A DNA stretch of 64,000 nucleotides from the NCBI GenBank assembly GCA_018266375.1, contig JAFEAO010000005.1, positions 610,685 through 674,684 of the forward strand, written 5' to 3'. This document shows, piece by piece, positions 62,496-64,000 of this stretch (its first letter is position 1; the number at the start of each line of letters is the position of its first letter). The notes below the pieces were generated by a model. The model did not search any database. It was not told the origin of the DNA and saw only the letters and a list, made by a program, of their open reading frames with translations. The translations under genes and the position numbers were made by a program. Origin of the DNA: Bdellovibrionales bacterium. Its GTDB lineage: Bacteria > Bdellovibrionota > UBA1018 > CAIMNF01.

Positions 62496-63455
62496 TCAAG
62501 ATTCATTTATTTTCAATTCGTTGCAGATCCTTCGACAAAGAGGACTTATTAGTAAAAAAAGCCACGTGACTAAGATGAATGGTAAAGTCATCACTGGAAC
62601 ATCTAGGGGTTTAAAAATTATTTCCATTGCCACATGTGCAACCACAGTGACAATTAAGCCTAAAAAAATATACGTGAGCGTGATGAAATTAAGCGTGGCA
62701 ACGGAGTTCCCTAAAGCAATAGATGTGAGAGCGGCATTAAATCCAAATACTCCTGCACTCAACATATGATCTGGGACGTTCATTGTTCTTGCAATTAAAG
62801 TTCCAAACAGAGAACCGAAAAAAGCCATAAGACAAGCTCGGCGCGAACCAATAAACAACGCAACTATAATGAGAATTCCGGTTAATAAATTTGTTTGAAA
62901 GAATATTTGAGAAATACCTAAAATCGCACATTCAACAGCACTCTTAATCGCGAAACTGTTTTTTATATAATCGATCTCAGTTAAAGTCGAAAGGCCCAAT
63001 ATATTCGATGTGTTTGGTGTTTCAAGTATACGGCTAATCAATAGAAAAATATAAACAGCTGCAACAAATGGAAATGTTAATGCTGAGATCCCCCATTTTC
63101 TAAGCGCATTCGTAATTATTAACATAAGAACCGTTGACAGTGCCGAAGCCAAGACAAGATAGAAACAAGTGAATGCGGTAGGCTCGAAAAAATTAGTGAA
63201 TGCTAAAGCGACGAGTGCGCCATTATATCCATATTCGCCATCATTTAATGCCTGTTTATTTGTACCGATGATGTAGGCAGTAAAAGAACTTACAGATGCT
63301 CCCAGAGTGGCTGCAAGGCCGGAAAAAACTGAAGCATAAAAAATACCAACAAGTACAACTGCACCTACATAGGCATTATTCTGCAACAAAACTTGAGAGA
63401 TGCCACAAAATAAAGTTCGTAACGAAAGCGGTAGAACCGATGAAGCCGCCTTCAC
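62496..63455 (-). CDS. Urea transporter family protein
   Basis: A 319-residue membrane protein of the UT family, channels that pass urea down its gradient. It has two homologous halves, each with a G-Y/F-N-x-A-L signature: EYGYNGALVALAFTNFFEP and AGVFGFNAALTSIALGN. It starts with GTG directly after the rnk stop (no gap), so the two are translated together. The gene is visibly AT-richer than its neighbours. No urease gene is in the window, so whether urea is a nutrient or osmotic partner is unknown. Confidence 0.88.
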   Translation of the reverse strand: MKAASSVLPLSLRTLFCGISQVLLQNNAYVGAVVLVGIFYASVFSGLAATLGASVSSFTAYIIGTNKQALNDGEYGYNGALVALAFTNFFEPTAFTCFYLVLASALSTVLMLIITNALRKWGISALTFPFVAAVYIFLLISRILETPNTSNILGLSTLTEIDYIKNSFAIKSAVECAILGISQIFFQTNLLTGILIIVALFIGSRRACLMAFFGSLFGTLIARTMNVPDHMLSAGVFGFNAALTSIALGNSVATLNFITLTYIFLGLIVTVVAHVAMEIIFKPLDVPVMTLPFILVTWLFLLISPLCRRICNELKINES

Positions 63456-63851
63456 TCAGACTTTTTTGGATAACTCAGATTGAAAAACCGAAGTTACTTT
63501 CACCAATCTGCTTTTCCCGTTTGGTACGGGCCACTGAATTTCTTGGCCTACGCGTAAGCCAATGAGTGCCGCCCCGATGGGAGCTAGTATAGAGATACAA
63601 TGGTTATCAGAGTTCGTTTCATGTGGATAAACAAGGCGAATAATGGTTTTGTTTTTCGTATCCATATCTTCAAAGGTAACTTGAGAATGCATTGATACTC
63701 TATCTGCAGGCAGGTCTGAAGCCGCAACAACTGTGGCTCGGCTCAACTCTTCTTCTAACAGGTGTGCGAGATCGGCGTCTGCTTGAGACAGAAGTGATGT
63801 AATAGCGTTAAAGTCATCCTGACTAATGATTAGTGATGGGCTTTTTGTCAT
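63456..63851 (-). CDS. rnk: Rnk-like nucleoside diphosphate kinase regulator (GreA/B C-terminal fold)
   Basis: A 131-residue protein matching Rnk: a short N-terminal coiled coil (about residues 10-45; NAITSLLSQADADLAHLLEE) and a GreA/GreB C-terminal domain (about 50-128; VSMHSQVTFEDMDTKNKTII, RLVYPHETN, ISILAPIGAALIGLRVGQEI). Rnk binds RNA polymerase near the secondary channel without the long Gre coiled coil needed for cleavage. Pairing with a urea transporter is unusual. The gene is AT-rich and lies 97 bases from a tRNA-Leu 3' end. Confidence 0.85.
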   Translation of the reverse strand: MTKSPSLIISQDDFNAITSLLSQADADLAHLLEEELSRATVVAASDLPADRVSMHSQVTFEDMDTKNKTIIRLVYPHETNSDNHCISILAPIGAALIGLRVGQEIQWPVPNGKSRLVKVTSVFQSELSKKV

Positions 63852-63948
63852 AATTCTTCCTTCTGGGATTTTATAGAGGCGGAACCCAAGATATCAGCGT
63901 ACCAAATTCGTATTATTTTTCATCTCGCGTTGCCAAAGAATCTTAAAT

Positions 63949-64000
63949 TGGTGCACCCGGAGGGACTTGAACCCCCACGCTTTTGGCACCAGATCCTAAG
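63949..64000 (-). tRNA. tRNA-Leu (anticodon TAG), truncated at window edge
   Basis: The 3' part of a minus-strand tRNA: anticodon loop CTTAGGA (anticodon TAG), stem TCTGG, a long variable arm typical of leucine tRNAs, T arm GGGGG/CCCTC with TTCAAGT loop, acceptor strand CGGGTGC, discriminator A and encoded CCA (63949-63951 on the plus strand read TGG). It reads CTA-type leucine codons. The 5' half lies beyond the window. Confidence 0.93.

Overview
The window reads as chromosome from a Gram-negative, non-enteric bacterium of roughly balanced base composition. The likeliest source is the Bdellovibrionota (Bdellovibrio and relatives). Reasons: a TIGR02147-type regulator (a family concentrated in Bdellovibrio-like bacteria and Fibrobacteres), very many small secreted lipoproteins and outer-membrane barrels with no clear relatives, a pal/TPR cell-envelope block, and an isolated ftsQ-ftsA-ftsZ cluster. 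This is inference from gene content; no rRNA is present to settle it.

Layout. Bases 1-5040: the end of a peptide-type ABC binding protein, then orphan lipoproteins including a beta-helix protein with a Pro/Thr linker. Bases 5100-12970: an accessory block with a TIGR02147 regulator behind an inverted repeat that overlaps its -10 box. The regulator is translationally coupled to a secreted HExxH protein. Further secreted proteins follow, including an overlapping run of three lipoprotein genes that ends in a 930-residue HEFAH zincin-like protein. Bases 13080-23910: housekeeping and envelope genes (ssb, ribD, pal, DUF4398 lipoprotein, CpoB-like TPR protein, tsaD, rsmA, DUF502, smpB, rpoZ) mixed with outer-membrane barrels. 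Bases 23930-30750: proC, two secreted proteins, and a NitT/TauT-like ABC system with fused permeases, a separate AAA-associated domain protein and a type II NADH dehydrogenase, but no binding protein. Bases 30800-34520 (minus strand): a compressed set of Flp/TadE/TadG-like pilin genes leading into a PfkB kinase and a membrane metallophosphoesterase. Bases 34580-39930: a SPOR protein, a REP-type tyrosine transposase unit with perfect 27-bp inverted ends, and a DedA / CHASE2 adenylate cyclase / cyclic-nucleotide-binding operon. Bases 40040-48590: lipoprotein, cinA, acs, aminotransferase, subtilisin-like protease, tRNA-Lys and a TerC protein. Bases 48590-54870: two M16 peptidase subunits facing ftsQ, ftsA, ftsZ. 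Bases 54860-62340: two secreted proteins (one with a possible caspase-like fold), a purine nucleoside phosphorylase and MTA/SAH deaminase pair, a second TerC protein and lysA. Bases 62490-64000: an AT-richer urea transporter and rnk pair beside a truncated tRNA-Leu.

Working together: pal, the DUF4398 protein and the TPR protein form a Tol-Pal-type envelope group. The cyclase and cyclic-nucleotide-binding protein form a likely cAMP producer and sensor. The deaminase and phosphorylase together suggest methylthioadenosine salvage through methylthioinosine. FtsQ, FtsA and FtsZ form the division core. No stretch over about 300 bases lacks a gene; the longest gaps (about 220-240 bases, at 3986-4205, 21555-21795 and 40816-41046) hold promoters or weak hairpins. 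No CRISPR array, phage or replication origin was seen.
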